Positions 55,333 through 63,624 of a DNA stretch of 64,000 nt are shown here, piece after piece; positions within the stretch are counted from its first letter, which is position 1; each line of letters opens with the position of its first letter. The position numbers and the translations under genes were made by a program. Under the pieces are notes generated by a model. The model saw only the letters and a program-made list of their open reading frames with translations, did not search any database and was not told the DNA's origin. The stretch comes from Duganella lactea (GTDB taxonomy: Bacteria; Pseudomonadota; Gammaproteobacteria; Burkholderiales; Burkholderiaceae_D), in contig NZ_WWCP01000001.1 in NCBI RefSeq assembly GCF_009857505.1, positions 372,001 through 436,000 on the forward strand, in the 5' to 3' direction.

Positions 55333-56571
55333 ATGATGTCACGGTATGAGGTTGGCCTGGTTGATATGGGGAATGGTGAAAAAATGCCATTGCTCATTGA
55401 CTCTACAACGGGTGTCGGGCTGTACGAGCCTACAGCGTTCTCTCTCGCTCTACGCTCAACAGGAGCCAAACGCAACACTCTAACCATAGCGCTTAGAGCT
55501 GTTCAATTCCTCTATGAATCAATCAGCGATGCTGGTTTCGACTTAATGGAGCGGGCAAAAAATAATGATTTACTCACGCTCGGTGAGGTTGAAGCGCTCG
55601 TCGCTCAATGTAAATATTTTAAATCTGACTTGCCCGAATCGGATAATACAAAAACCTATAGCAATGTCTCAGCTATCGGTGGAAAATTGCGACGTAAAGT
55701 TTTATATGGCACTAAGCCGGTCAAAAATGGAACGACTGCAAGTCGGCTGATTTATATAACTGCTTATATCACTTGGTTTTCCGATTACGTATTTATGTTG
55801 AAAACTCCAGAGAATCGCATGGAATTCAAAACGGTTTCGGAGAAAGTGATCAAAGCACTCAAGGCGCGCACACCAAAGAAATCGAGCAAAAAGGTAAAAA
55901 AAGGAATAACTAAAAAACAAGAGTCTTTGTTGCTCGAAGTTGTCGGCCCCGCTGCACCTGGAAATCCTTGGAATGGTGAGTTCGTTAGAAAGAGAAATAA
56001 CTTAATTATTAGGATCTTGCTTAGTTTTGGGATTCGAAAAGGCGAGCTTTTAGGGTTGAAAATAAAAGATATAAGTTTTAAAGATAATACGGTATTCGTT
56101 GCGCGTCGCCCAGATGACCCAGAAGACCCTAGAAAACGTCAGCCTGAAGCCAAAACGGCTGAGAGAATACTACCGATGGGGCCTAGCCTTGTTGAGCTGT
56201 TGAAGCAGTATTTGGTTGATCGAAATAATTTGGACGCCGCGAGGCGACATCCATTTGTTATCGTAAGCGACGATGGCGCACCATTAGCTTTAAACTCGGT
56301 AGATTATTTATTTTCAACATTGAGAAATGCTTTTCCAGCACTGGCTCCAATTAGTGCTCACATATTAAGACATACGTGGAATGACCGTTTCTCGGAGGTG
56401 GCTTCCAAGATGATGAATCCAGCGGAGGAGAAAAAGGCTCGGAACTATTTTATGGGTTGGAGCGAAGAGTCTGAAATGGCCGAGAATTACACAGTTCGAT
56501 TTGTCCAAGAACTAGGTTATGAGGCAATGTCGAAAATGCAAGATGTAATGTATGCGATGGGAAATAAATGA
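55333..56571 (+). CDS. tyrosine recombinase A of the trio (site-specific integrase)
   Basis: A 412-residue integrase of far lower GC than ssb. Catalytic residues are all visible: Arg in GIRKGELLG (about 235), His-x-x-Arg in SAHILRHTW (about 343-346), Trp/His position in MGWSEESEM, and the Tyr nucleophile in AENYTVRF (about 386). The N-terminal region is a SAM-like/core-binding domain (FLYESISDAGFDL). It overlaps the next recombinase by 4 bases. Three such genes in a row are the mark of recombinase-trio and Tn554-like elements. Confidence 0.92.
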   Translation: MMSRYEVGLVDMGNGEKMPLLIDSTTGVGLYEPTAFSLALRSTGAKRNTLTIALRAVQFLYESISDAGFDLMERAKNNDLLTLGEVEALVAQCKYFKSDLPESDNTKTYSNVSAIGGKLRRKVLYGTKPVKNGTTASRLIYITAYITWFSDYVFMLKTPENRMEFKTVSEKVIKALKARTPKKSSKKVKKGITKKQESLLLEVVGPAAPGNPWNGEFVRKRNNLIIRILLSFGIRKGELLGLKIKDISFKDNTVFVARRPDDPEDPRKRQPEAKTAERILPMGPSLVELLKQYLVDRNNLDAARRHPFVIVSDDGAPLALNSVDYLFSTLRNAFPALAPISAHILRHTWNDRFSEVASKMMNPAEEKKARNYFMGWSEESEMAENYTVRFVQELGYEAMSKMQDVMYAMGNK

Positions 56572-58169
56572 TTCAGAATAATTTGAAATTTGATGATGAG
56601 TTGCCACGAGTTTCTAGTTCTTCGCAGGAGAAAGATGAATGGAGAGATATAAGCGAAGAATTGCCTCCGATTCTTATTCTAAGAAGCGGCGGTCGTATCA
56701 ATCCAAGAGATATCCATTGGTCGTTTATTGATGGGGTTACGCCAGTCTCTATTAATTTCGCCTCACTGCCATTTCAGGTCGAGCCTTTAATAATTAATTT
56801 AAAGAGAGTTCTAATTGACGCGCTCGAAAGAAATTCGCCGTCATATGCTATCAATCTATTTCGGTCTTTTGCGCGATTGGCAAGTTTGATCGCAGAGGTT
56901 ACTAAAGATCCTATTCATGAAATTTCTCAGTGGCATATTTCGAACTTCATTGGAAAATATTCGCTCAATGATCCACTCGGCAGAGTTGGTCAACTATCCG
57001 CACTTATCACGCGTTGGTCAAAAATGGATTACCCTGGCGTGACAGAAGATGCAGTGAAGCTGTTATCCAAGGTGAAGAAAAAAGGGAATGTCAAAGGTGA
57101 AGCGGTCAGAACTCTTGATCCAGTCGATGGCCCATTTACTGAATACGAGCTTCAACAATTAATTAGCGAGCTGAACAATGCATATGCTACACGACAGTTG
57201 GAGGAGCAATTTTATTATCTAGTTTGGCTTGCAATTTTAACTGGCCAGCGAGTGTCCCAATACTGTGCGCTTAAGGTAAAAGATTTAATAAGAACTGTTG
57301 ATGACCAAGGCGACGTTAGTTATGAAATTCTTATTCCGAAAGCCAAGCAGCGAGACGAATTGATTCGGGATTCGTTTTTATCTCGTCCTTTGACGATCCA
57401 GTTCGGTGAGAAATTATGGAGCTATAGCCAGCGTGTTATTAGCCAAAATCCAACCCTTAAAAGTGAGGCGGCGCTTTTTCCGTCCCCGGTTGAGTATAGA
57501 GTTCGTGAGCAGCTAAATCCACAGTTTAATGGCCATTGGAACTCTCCTGATTTATCTAGGGCGTTTCGAGAAGCTCTAGCCGATATTGCACCGATCAGCC
57601 CGCGTACTATGGAGCCAATGAATCTGGCAATTGGGCGGTTTAGGGATACGTTAGGCACACGTGCTGCTCAAGAGGGATTCGGGGAACTCGTTATCGCCGA
57701 GATTCTTGGTCACAGCGATACACAAAACGTTGGAGCCTACGTTGCTGTGATACCGGAAATTGCGAATCGGCTCGATGAGCAAATTGGTGGTGACCTCGCG
57801 CCGATCGCACGTGCTTTTTTAGGGGCGATTCTGATCCGTCCAGAGGACGCTACGCGAGCGGAAGACCCATCGAGCACAATTATCGACTATCGGCATTCCA
57901 GAGGTGGGGTAGGCAGTTGCGGAACGAAGTATGACTGCAAATTCCGTGCGCCTCTTGCTTGTTACACTTGTTTTAATTTTGAAGCTTGGTTGGATGGACC
58001 GCATGAACAATTGCTCGACCATCTGGTGCAGGAACGTGAGCGGCTATTGACGACTTCCGGCCCCAGGGTTGCTGCAATTAATGACTTGACTATATCTGCA
58101 ATTCGAAGTGTTATTCGTGAATGCAATCTGATAAAAAGTGGCATTACCAAGAGTGATTCTGATGAGTAA
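56568..58169 (+). CDS. tyrosine recombinase B of the trio, with C-terminal Cys-rich module
   Basis: A 533-residue recombinase. Arg is in TGQRVSQYC (about 228), the second Arg in IGRFRDTLGTRAA (about 359), and the Tyr nucleophile in NVGAYVAVI (about 391). The histidine of the HxxR box is replaced by Gly (GRFR), so catalysis may be weakened or altered. After the catalytic domain come four cysteines (CGTKYDCKF and CYTCFNFEAWLDGPH), a likely zinc-binding module. It starts at an ATGA overlap and its stop overlaps the next start by 8 bases. Confidence 0.88.
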   Translation: MIQNNLKFDDELPRVSSSSQEKDEWRDISEELPPILILRSGGRINPRDIHWSFIDGVTPVSINFASLPFQVEPLIINLKRVLIDALERNSPSYAINLFRSFARLASLIAEVTKDPIHEISQWHISNFIGKYSLNDPLGRVGQLSALITRWSKMDYPGVTEDAVKLLSKVKKKGNVKGEAVRTLDPVDGPFTEYELQQLISELNNAYATRQLEEQFYYLVWLAILTGQRVSQYCALKVKDLIRTVDDQGDVSYEILIPKAKQRDELIRDSFLSRPLTIQFGEKLWSYSQRVISQNPTLKSEAALFPSPVEYRVREQLNPQFNGHWNSPDLSRAFREALADIAPISPRTMEPMNLAIGRFRDTLGTRAAQEGFGELVIAEILGHSDTQNVGAYVAVIPEIANRLDEQIGGDLAPIARAFLGAILIRPEDATRAEDPSSTIIDYRHSRGGVGSCGTKYDCKFRAPLACYTCFNFEAWLDGPHEQLLDHLVQERERLLTTSGPRVAAINDLTISAIRSVIRECNLIKSGITKSDSDE

Positions 58170-60219
58170 TGAAAACGTTTTTGTTTTTACTCGCCGCGCA
58201 GATCTGAGCGCCAAGCAAAATCTTGATTTATTTATTCAACGTTGCAGAGATGATTTAGTGACGTTTGGAAAAAATATATCGTTCGATAATACTGTATGGA
58301 ATGTTAGTGATTCGATCCATCTGAAAGGACGCAAGAAGGACGTTCGCGTAATTTTCTCAAGTTATGCAGCTGCCAAAGCCGGAGCGGAAATCCCTGCGAT
58401 GTCGGAAAATTACCGCTCCTTTGCAATGGCATATTTCAGGTATTCCTTCAGTCTACGCCCTACTACAGCATGGGCCAACCGCTTGACTGCTCTCCGTGCT
58501 ATCGATGAGGTTTTAACTCGACGCGGGTTAAATGGGCAAGTTACACTTATTAGCCATGATTTGCTCGATGATGCACGCTCATTGATCATTGACGGATATT
58601 CACATGATGTTGCCGTGCACGTAGCAGCGGAACTCCAGGCTATTAGTGATTTTCTAATTGAAAATGAGTTTGTTTCGTACAGAGTACAGTGGCGGAAGGG
58701 CATAAGCCGTAATCGTGATTCAGGAACACGTGTTGGGGCTGAGGCCGAAAAAGCCCGACTTGAGAAAATGCCGAGTCCTCGCGCAATTGAGGCTATGGCC
58801 CATCTCTTTTGTCACGCGAATGAACCGGATGAATTATACGTCGGGGCCACGCTCGCACTTTTGCATTGTGCCCCACAACGCATCAATGAGACTGTTAGGC
58901 TGGCGGTGGGATGCGAAGTTGAGTCCCCAGATTTGAGCCAAGTATCTCATTATGGCCTGCGTTTACCTCCATCTAAAGGATATAGAGACGAGATCCGTTG
59001 GATCGTTCCGACGATGGTGGAAGTGGCGCAAAGAGCTATAGCGATGCTTTCGAAAGCCTCAGAAGAGGCTCGAAAGATCGCGTTGTGGTACGAAGACAAT
59101 CCCAACGACGTGTATCTCCCGGATGCATTGGAATACCTACGCGGCAATGACCAAATTGACTTGTCCGAGATTAGTACAATCCTTTACGGAAAAGTGAACG
59201 AGCATAATGCCAAAGCTTGGTGCGGACGCGAAAAAGTTCGAGTAGTCAAGCCGGGTTCGGGCTTGTACTTATTCCGCGACGTTCAAGCGGCAATAATCAA
59301 TAAGCTCCCAAAATCCTTCCCGTATGTGGAAGGCGACTTGCGATTCAGCCAATCGCTGTATACCTGCCGACGATTTGAGTTAGATGCGACCCTCGGAACT
59401 TACCAGTGTCTCATTGATTACGTTACCTCTGACCAAATCGCCTCCAGAATTGGTGGAAGTGGTAGCGTAGCTCAAACCATATTTGAGCGCTTTAACCTCA
59501 CTGAGGATGATGGTAGTCCTGTTGTCATTAATTCGCATCAAGTGAGGCATTATCTGAACACGTTAGCGCAGTCGAACAACGTTTCACAGATTGACATCGC
59601 CATGTGGTCGGGACGTGCGGATGTTTTTCAGAATGCTGCTTATGATCACGTTTCTGGCGAAGAAATTGTGAGTCGAGTACGCGACGTTGTTGCTCAATCT
59701 AACTTGAATGTATTCGGCGGCGACTTAAATGTTCGAAAGATTCGCGTTATCTCACGGCGAGACGAGGCTACTGGGAACCTCCAGTACAAAAGCGCGCACA
59801 TTACTGACTATGGCATGTGCATGCATGACTATGCCTCGTCGCCATGCCAGATTCATCTAGACTGTCTAAATTGCAATGAGCTTGTTTGTGTTAAGGGTGA
59901 TCAAGTGAAGTTGGCAAATCTTATTCGTTTCAAGGATGAAACTGAGGTATTGCTGGCCAACGCCGAAGCCGCTGAGAGAGACTCCGCTTACGGTGCTTCT
60001 CGATGGGTAGCGCATCAGCGCCAAACCCTCAATCATGCCAAGAAGCTGATTGCCATTTTGACTGACTCAAGTATCCCGGACGGTTCAATGGTCAAGCTTA
60101 CAGGTATCAAACCGGCATCCAGGCTAGACCAAGCGGAAGCTATGCGGGGCGAAGCAAAGGTAATCTCTATGCCTGCTCGCATGAACAAATTATTGGAAAA
60201 GGTAAAGAGCCGTGGCTAA
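58162..60219 (+). CDS. large tyrosine recombinase C of the trio (TnpB-of-Tn554-like size)
   Basis: The ATG at 58162 (MSNENVFVFTRRADLS) overlaps the previous stop by 8 bases and is preferred to an in-frame GTG at 58138. The 685-residue protein has Arg in CAPQRINETV (about 240), His-x-x-Arg in NSHQVRHYL (about 459-462) and Tyr in NAAYDHVSG (about 494), so the catalytic set is complete. A Cys/His cluster (GMCMHDYASSPCQIHLDCLNCNELVC) follows, similar in kind to that of recombinase B. The size and place match TnpB of Tn554 (~630 residues). Confidence 0.9.
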   Translation: MSNENVFVFTRRADLSAKQNLDLFIQRCRDDLVTFGKNISFDNTVWNVSDSIHLKGRKKDVRVIFSSYAAAKAGAEIPAMSENYRSFAMAYFRYSFSLRPTTAWANRLTALRAIDEVLTRRGLNGQVTLISHDLLDDARSLIIDGYSHDVAVHVAAELQAISDFLIENEFVSYRVQWRKGISRNRDSGTRVGAEAEKARLEKMPSPRAIEAMAHLFCHANEPDELYVGATLALLHCAPQRINETVRLAVGCEVESPDLSQVSHYGLRLPPSKGYRDEIRWIVPTMVEVAQRAIAMLSKASEEARKIALWYEDNPNDVYLPDALEYLRGNDQIDLSEISTILYGKVNEHNAKAWCGREKVRVVKPGSGLYLFRDVQAAIINKLPKSFPYVEGDLRFSQSLYTCRRFELDATLGTYQCLIDYVTSDQIASRIGGSGSVAQTIFERFNLTEDDGSPVVINSHQVRHYLNTLAQSNNVSQIDIAMWSGRADVFQNAAYDHVSGEEIVSRVRDVVAQSNLNVFGGDLNVRKIRVISRRDEATGNLQYKSAHITDYGMCMHDYASSPCQIHLDCLNCNELVCVKGDQVKLANLIRFKDETEVLLANAEAAERDSAYGASRWVAHQRQTLNHAKKLIAILTDSSIPDGSMVKLTGIKPASRLDQAEAMRGEAKVISMPARMNKLLEKVKSRG

Positions 60220-60679
60220 ATCGAGAGGCCGTATCATAGATGATCTCGTTATTGAGGTAATTGAACACCTTCTGGATACGTGGCAAGGGAAGTTGACTTG
60301 GGATTTGTTGATCGCGGCCATCAAGGCATCGATTGCAACGCAATACACGAGGCAAGCTCTCGCTAACCATGAGCGCATCGCGCACGCATTTTCAGATCGA
60401 CAAAAGGCTCTGCGAAATCGCGAAGAGTCGCCTCTTCCTGGGAGTCCTCAAGTTGCGGCTTTGATGAAGAAAATCGAAACCCTTGAAGCGGAGAACGCAC
60501 GTCTTCAGCTTGAGTGTCAGAGACATCGTGCAATGTTTATCCGCTGGGTTTCTAATGCCCAGAAAAAGAACTTAACAGCGGAGGAATTGAACGCAGAATT
60601 GCCTCCAGCGCAACGAAGGGCTACCAGCGAAGAAAACGTCGTTCCTCTTACGAAGGCTAGGAAGAAGACGCGCAAGTAG
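60212..60679 (+). CDS. small helical coiled-coil accessory protein of the recombinase operon (TnpC-like)
   Basis: The GTG at 60212 overlaps the preceding stop by 8 bases. The 155-residue basic protein has an N-terminal HTH-like region (WDLLIAAIKASIATQYTRQALANHERIAHAF) followed by a coiled coil (MKKIETLEAENARLQLECQRHRAMF) and a lysine-rich C-terminus. In Tn554 the third gene, tnpC, is a small accessory protein that sets orientation and efficiency of transposition; similar small proteins accompany other recombinase-trio elements. The match is by size, position and pattern, not by certain homology. Confidence 0.7.
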   Translation: MAKSRGRIIDDLVIEVIEHLLDTWQGKLTWDLLIAAIKASIATQYTRQALANHERIAHAFSDRQKALRNREESPLPGSPQVAALMKKIETLEAENARLQLECQRHRAMFIRWVSNAQKKNLTAEELNAELPPAQRRATSEENVVPLTKARKKTRK

Positions 60680-60744
60680 TTCGGTCAAAACTGAATGCCC
60701 GTCCACCGTCCTAAGCTAGAGATAGCGAAGCTTTCTGCACCAGT

Positions 60745-60996
60745 TCAGGAAGCCTTCGCTAGCTTCTTCTGAAATTCCTTAATAAATTTTGAGACGTCGA
60801 TGCCCAGCACCGCAGCTATTTCCAGGAATTCGGGCAGGTCGATTCTTCGCTCTCCACGCTCGTACTTGCTTACGAATGCTTGGGCCTTGCCAAGCTGATC
60901 TGCCACCTCACTTTGAAGCATCCCTTTCGATGCACGCGCATTGGTGAGCATCTCGCGAAAGATCTGGTATTTCAAGTCATGTAGTGAGTTAGCCAT
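60745..60996 (-). CDS. XRE-family helix-turn-helix regulator
   Basis: An 83-residue Cro/CI-type HTH (LTNARASKGMLQSEVADQLGKAQAFVSKYERGERRIDLPEFLEIAAVLGID). The whole protein is one DNA-binding domain plus a short C-terminal helix. It is divergent from the membrane-protein gene that starts at 61137. A strong palindrome between the two genes is a likely operator. An inverted repeat at 60723-60761 overlaps its 3' end and may act as a weak terminator. Confidence 0.88.
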   Translation of the reverse strand: MANSLHDLKYQIFREMLTNARASKGMLQSEVADQLGKAQAFVSKYERGERRIDLPEFLEIAAVLGIDVSKFIKEFQKKLAKAS

Positions 60997-61006
60997 GCCA
61001 TAAGGC

Positions 61007-61048
61007 TAAAACCGGTTGTGGAATATACCAAAACCGGTTTTGGTATAT
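61007..61048. promoter_or_regulatory. palindromic operator between the XRE gene and the divergent membrane-protein gene
   Basis: A perfect 26-bp palindrome at 61023-61048 is built around AAAACCGGTTTT with ACCA/TGGT arms. A second, partial copy (AAAACCGGTTGT) is centred 22 bases away, two helix turns. TATAAT for the rightward gene lies at 61046-61051, so a bound protein would block it. The probable ligand is the adjacent XRE protein. Confidence 0.8.
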
Positions 61049-61136
61049 AATCGCCAGGAATTTCCATTTGGCAATATCTATGACCCTCAGATTTATTTGA
61101 GGGGTGATATCAAATTGACGGGCAAGAAATCTGACT

Positions 61137-61679
61137 ATGACGACGTTTATCGCACGTGGGAAGTTAGGCGGCATCCCTGCTGGGATCTGGGATAAGAGCG
61201 GCAGCACAGTGTTTGCTTATCTAGAGGTGGGTGATCAGAGGATTGATGGAGTCTCTGTAGGGGTATACCTCGATGGTGCCCTCCAAGACTGCGTGGGAGA
61301 ACAAGTCGAGCTGTCGTTCTGTCGGATCGGTAAAGGTCGGATCTATCTATGCGCTATCAAAGCCGAGAGCGGCAAGGTTATTAGCTTGCCAGATCCAAGC
61401 GGTACGCTTGTCACCGAAACTATCGTGTCTACAGTTGTTTTTGGTGTACTGGCACTCATCACCACCTTCTTGGTCAGCCCCATCTTGTTCGGGATACCTT
61501 TGTACGTATTCCGATCCCTTCTGAACTACATAAGCGACGCGGCCTTTGAGCACATGATGTTCGTGGCCATCGTTGGACTATGGGGCGCGCAGCTTACGTG
61601 GATGCTCTTCTATTCCAAGAGGTTTTCGCCTCGATTACGCATCCGCACAATTAACAAAGCTCGTACGGCATTGGACTAA
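61137..61679 (+). CDS. unknown membrane protein on the island
   Basis: A 180-residue protein. The N-terminal ~90 residues (FIARGKLGGIPAGIWDKSGSTVFAYLEVGDQRIDGV) look like a soluble beta-rich domain. Two to three hydrophobic segments follow (ETIVSTVVFGVLALITTFLVSPILFGIPLYVF and MMFVAIVGLWGAQLTWMLFY). I do not recognise the family. It is divergent from the XRE gene, with the palindromic operator over its promoter, so it is probably the regulator's main target. Codon use is intermediate between host and recombinases. Confidence 0.7.
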   Translation: MTTFIARGKLGGIPAGIWDKSGSTVFAYLEVGDQRIDGVSVGVYLDGALQDCVGEQVELSFCRIGKGRIYLCAIKAESGKVISLPDPSGTLVTETIVSTVVFGVLALITTFLVSPILFGIPLYVFRSLLNYISDAAFEHMMFVAIVGLWGAQLTWMLFYSKRFSPRLRIRTINKARTALD

Positions 61680-61718
61680 TGCCGTTTGCTCGTTCTCTCA
61701 ACCACCTTAAAGGAAACA

Positions 61719-62750
61719 ATGCATAAGAAAGCATGTGTGTTCGCTGCAATCGCGATCTCGACCCTGGTAAGCGCTTGTGGAGGCGGCGGAGGCGCTAACA
61801 CGGTGACTACTGCGCCAACTGGCCCAACCACGCCAAGTGCCCCTATCGTAACCCCAGGCGACACCCAGACGACTGTTCCAGCGCTAACTTATGCGGCCAC
61901 TAGCCAGGAGTACGCGTTCGTGTCGGCGCTGAACGACTTCCGCAGTAAGGTAGGTCTGGGTCTGCTGGCGCAGAACACCAAGCTGGACACGGCCTCGGCC
62001 AACCACCTGAGTTACCTCCTGGCGAATGACGTGAACAACGGTGGCACCGTCAACTTCAACAGCTACGACCCGGCCACTGGACGCTCGATGCTGCACATAG
62101 AAAACGGCGCTCTGGCCAAATTCACTGGGGTGCAGGAACTGGACCGTGTCAAGTTCGCTGGCTATGATGGTTCTTACGCTGGCGAGGAAGTTACTTTCGG
62201 CGGCAACCAGGGCGGCGCTGCGGCATTCGGTACGCTGGCACAAACCGTCTACCACCGCGCCGGTCTAATGCTCCAAAACGTGCGTGAAATCGGCGTGGCA
62301 GTCGGCACAGACAAATCGCAAACCGTGGTCATGGAAATGGGCCTGAAAACCAATCAGTCGGTCGCGTCGGACTACGTTGGCGTTTATCCTGCGAATGGTC
62401 AGACGGGCGTAGCGCTGCATGCGTATGTGGAAGCGCCTAATCCGTTCCCGGACCTGTCTACGGCCAACGATGACTTCCCGACTAAAACCAGCTATCCAAT
62501 CAGCGTATCGGTCGTGACCGGCAATACCATTGCCGTGACAACCTTTACTGTGACCGAAGCTGGCCAGGCCGCTCCGATGGATGTACGTCTGATGACCCGC
62601 TCCAACGATCCCAACTCCTACTTGACCAGCAACGTTGCCTTCCTGATCGCTAAGGTTCCGTTCAAGTCGGCTACCACCTACAACGTGAAGTTCGTCGGCA
62701 CCAACAACGGCGCGGCCTTTACCAAAGAATGGTCGTTCAAAACGAAATAA
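61719..62750 (+). CDS. CAP/SCP-domain lipoprotein
   Basis: The ATG at 61719 (MHKKACVFAAIAISTLVSACGGGGG) is preceded by AAAGGAAAC and opens a lipoprotein signal with lipobox VSAC. After a Thr/Pro-rich linker the CAP (SCP/PR1) domain begins near residue 65 (EYAFVSALNDFRSKVGLGLLAQNTKLDTASANHLSYLL). CAP active-site-like residues are less certain: HLSYL is in place of the usual HSxxM, and AGEEVTFGG resembles GENI. The C-terminal ~100 residues form a beta-rich region (YPANGQTGVALHAYVEAPNPFP). GC is higher than in the recombinases, which suggests a separate origin from within the host family. Confidence 0.82.
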   Translation: MHKKACVFAAIAISTLVSACGGGGGANTVTTAPTGPTTPSAPIVTPGDTQTTVPALTYAATSQEYAFVSALNDFRSKVGLGLLAQNTKLDTASANHLSYLLANDVNNGGTVNFNSYDPATGRSMLHIENGALAKFTGVQELDRVKFAGYDGSYAGEEVTFGGNQGGAAAFGTLAQTVYHRAGLMLQNVREIGVAVGTDKSQTVVMEMGLKTNQSVASDYVGVYPANGQTGVALHAYVEAPNPFPDLSTANDDFPTKTSYPISVSVVTGNTIAVTTFTVTEAGQAAPMDVRLMTRSNDPNSYLTSNVAFLIAKVPFKSATTYNVKFVGTNNGAAFTKEWSFKTK

Positions 62751-62793
62751 ACGATTTGCGGGCCTTGGCTTGGTTAGTCACGTTTAATCTTAG

Positions 62794-63219
62794 ATGATTA
62801 TTGACATGAGTGAAGAACTATTTGAAATTAGTGTCGATGACATGCTATTTCATGTGGATGTTGTGCTTCCAGCTCGCTATTCTCGCGATCAGAAGTTCTC
62901 CCGGTATATTTCCTCGGATTTGAGATCCGTGATCGATTTTTTGACCACTCGTCATCCCACTGAAACTCGGGTAACTATGCAGTCCAAGTTCCTGGACGGG
63001 GAGGCATATACTTTGAGACGTGTGGCACAGATCTATTCTGGCATCGATCAACATGGGCGTCAGCAGTTCATTTGCAGGTGCGATGACGACGATGTTGTAA
63101 TTGGTTCGTGTGATGACACGATAGACTTAGAAAATACCAGGTTGCTTTGGCCACGAGCAAGTCATCTAAGCTGGAATTCTTTACCGGCTATGAAAGGTAT
63201 GTTGGGGTCTGCGAGCTGA
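62794..63219 (+). CDS. hypothetical protein, unknown family
   Basis: A 141-residue acidic protein (MSEELFEISVDDMLFHVDVVLPARYSRDQKFSRYISSDLRSVIDFLTTRH). Two starts are possible, 62794 and 62806, and neither has a clear ribosome binding site. No signal, membrane helix or known motif is seen. The run CRCDDDDVVIGSCDDT is rich in cysteine and aspartate. Low GC puts it with the island cargo. Confidence 0.5.
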   Translation: MIIDMSEELFEISVDDMLFHVDVVLPARYSRDQKFSRYISSDLRSVIDFLTTRHPTETRVTMQSKFLDGEAYTLRRVAQIYSGIDQHGRQQFICRCDDDDVVIGSCDDTIDLENTRLLWPRASHLSWNSLPAMKGMLGSAS

Positions 63220-63282
63220 GAGAGGCACGAGCCGGTGGGCTGGCATGGGAGTGCGACTGGCGACAACTTCCAAAAAAACCAA

Positions 63283-63327
63283 TTATCTGATATCCGGCTA
63301 TCTTGGCATTATCCGATATGCAGATAA
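63283..63327. promoter_or_regulatory. direct and inverted repeats upstream of the HipB-like gene, probable operator
   Basis: TTATCTGATAT (63283-63293) and TTATCCGATAT (63309-63319) are 26 bases apart; the second also pairs with CAGATAA just after it. The layout is that of an autoregulatory antitoxin operator. It lies 34 bases before the ATG at 63361. Confidence 0.55.
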
Positions 63328-63360
63328 AGGAACGCTATCTACATATTAGATACTTAGAAT

Positions 63361-63624
63361 ATGCTCACCCCACCGATTTCTCAACGACTCATTACCGCAC
63401 CACAGCTTGGTCAGCTTCTCGTATCCGCTCGCAAGCACATGAAGCTTACGCAGACCGCTGTAGCGATCCGCGTCGGATTGAGTCAAAACCGTATATCTCA
63501 TTTAGAGAAGCACGCCGATGAAATCAGCTTCAAGCAGTTGCTCAGTTGGTGCGCTGTACTTGAGCTAGACCTACATTTGGCAGTAAGAGATACCGGCGGC
63601 GCAAGCAGTTTGGCGGAGTGGTAA
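63361..63624 (+). CDS. HipB-like XRE helix-turn-helix protein
   Basis: An 87-residue protein with a complete XRE HTH (LGQLLVSARKHMKLTQTAVAIRVGLSQNRISHLEKHADEISFKQLLSWCAVLELDLHLAVRD). The ending, LELDLHLAVRD, is typical of HipB-type antitoxins. The usual hipA toxin gene should follow with a small overlap, but no hipA-like reading frame is seen in the 376 bases that remain, so it may be an orphan or the toxin is lost. Putative operator repeats lie just upstream. Confidence 0.8.
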   Translation: MLTPPISQRLITAPQLGQLLVSARKHMKLTQTAVAIRVGLSQNRISHLEKHADEISFKQLLSWCAVLELDLHLAVRDTGGASSLAEW

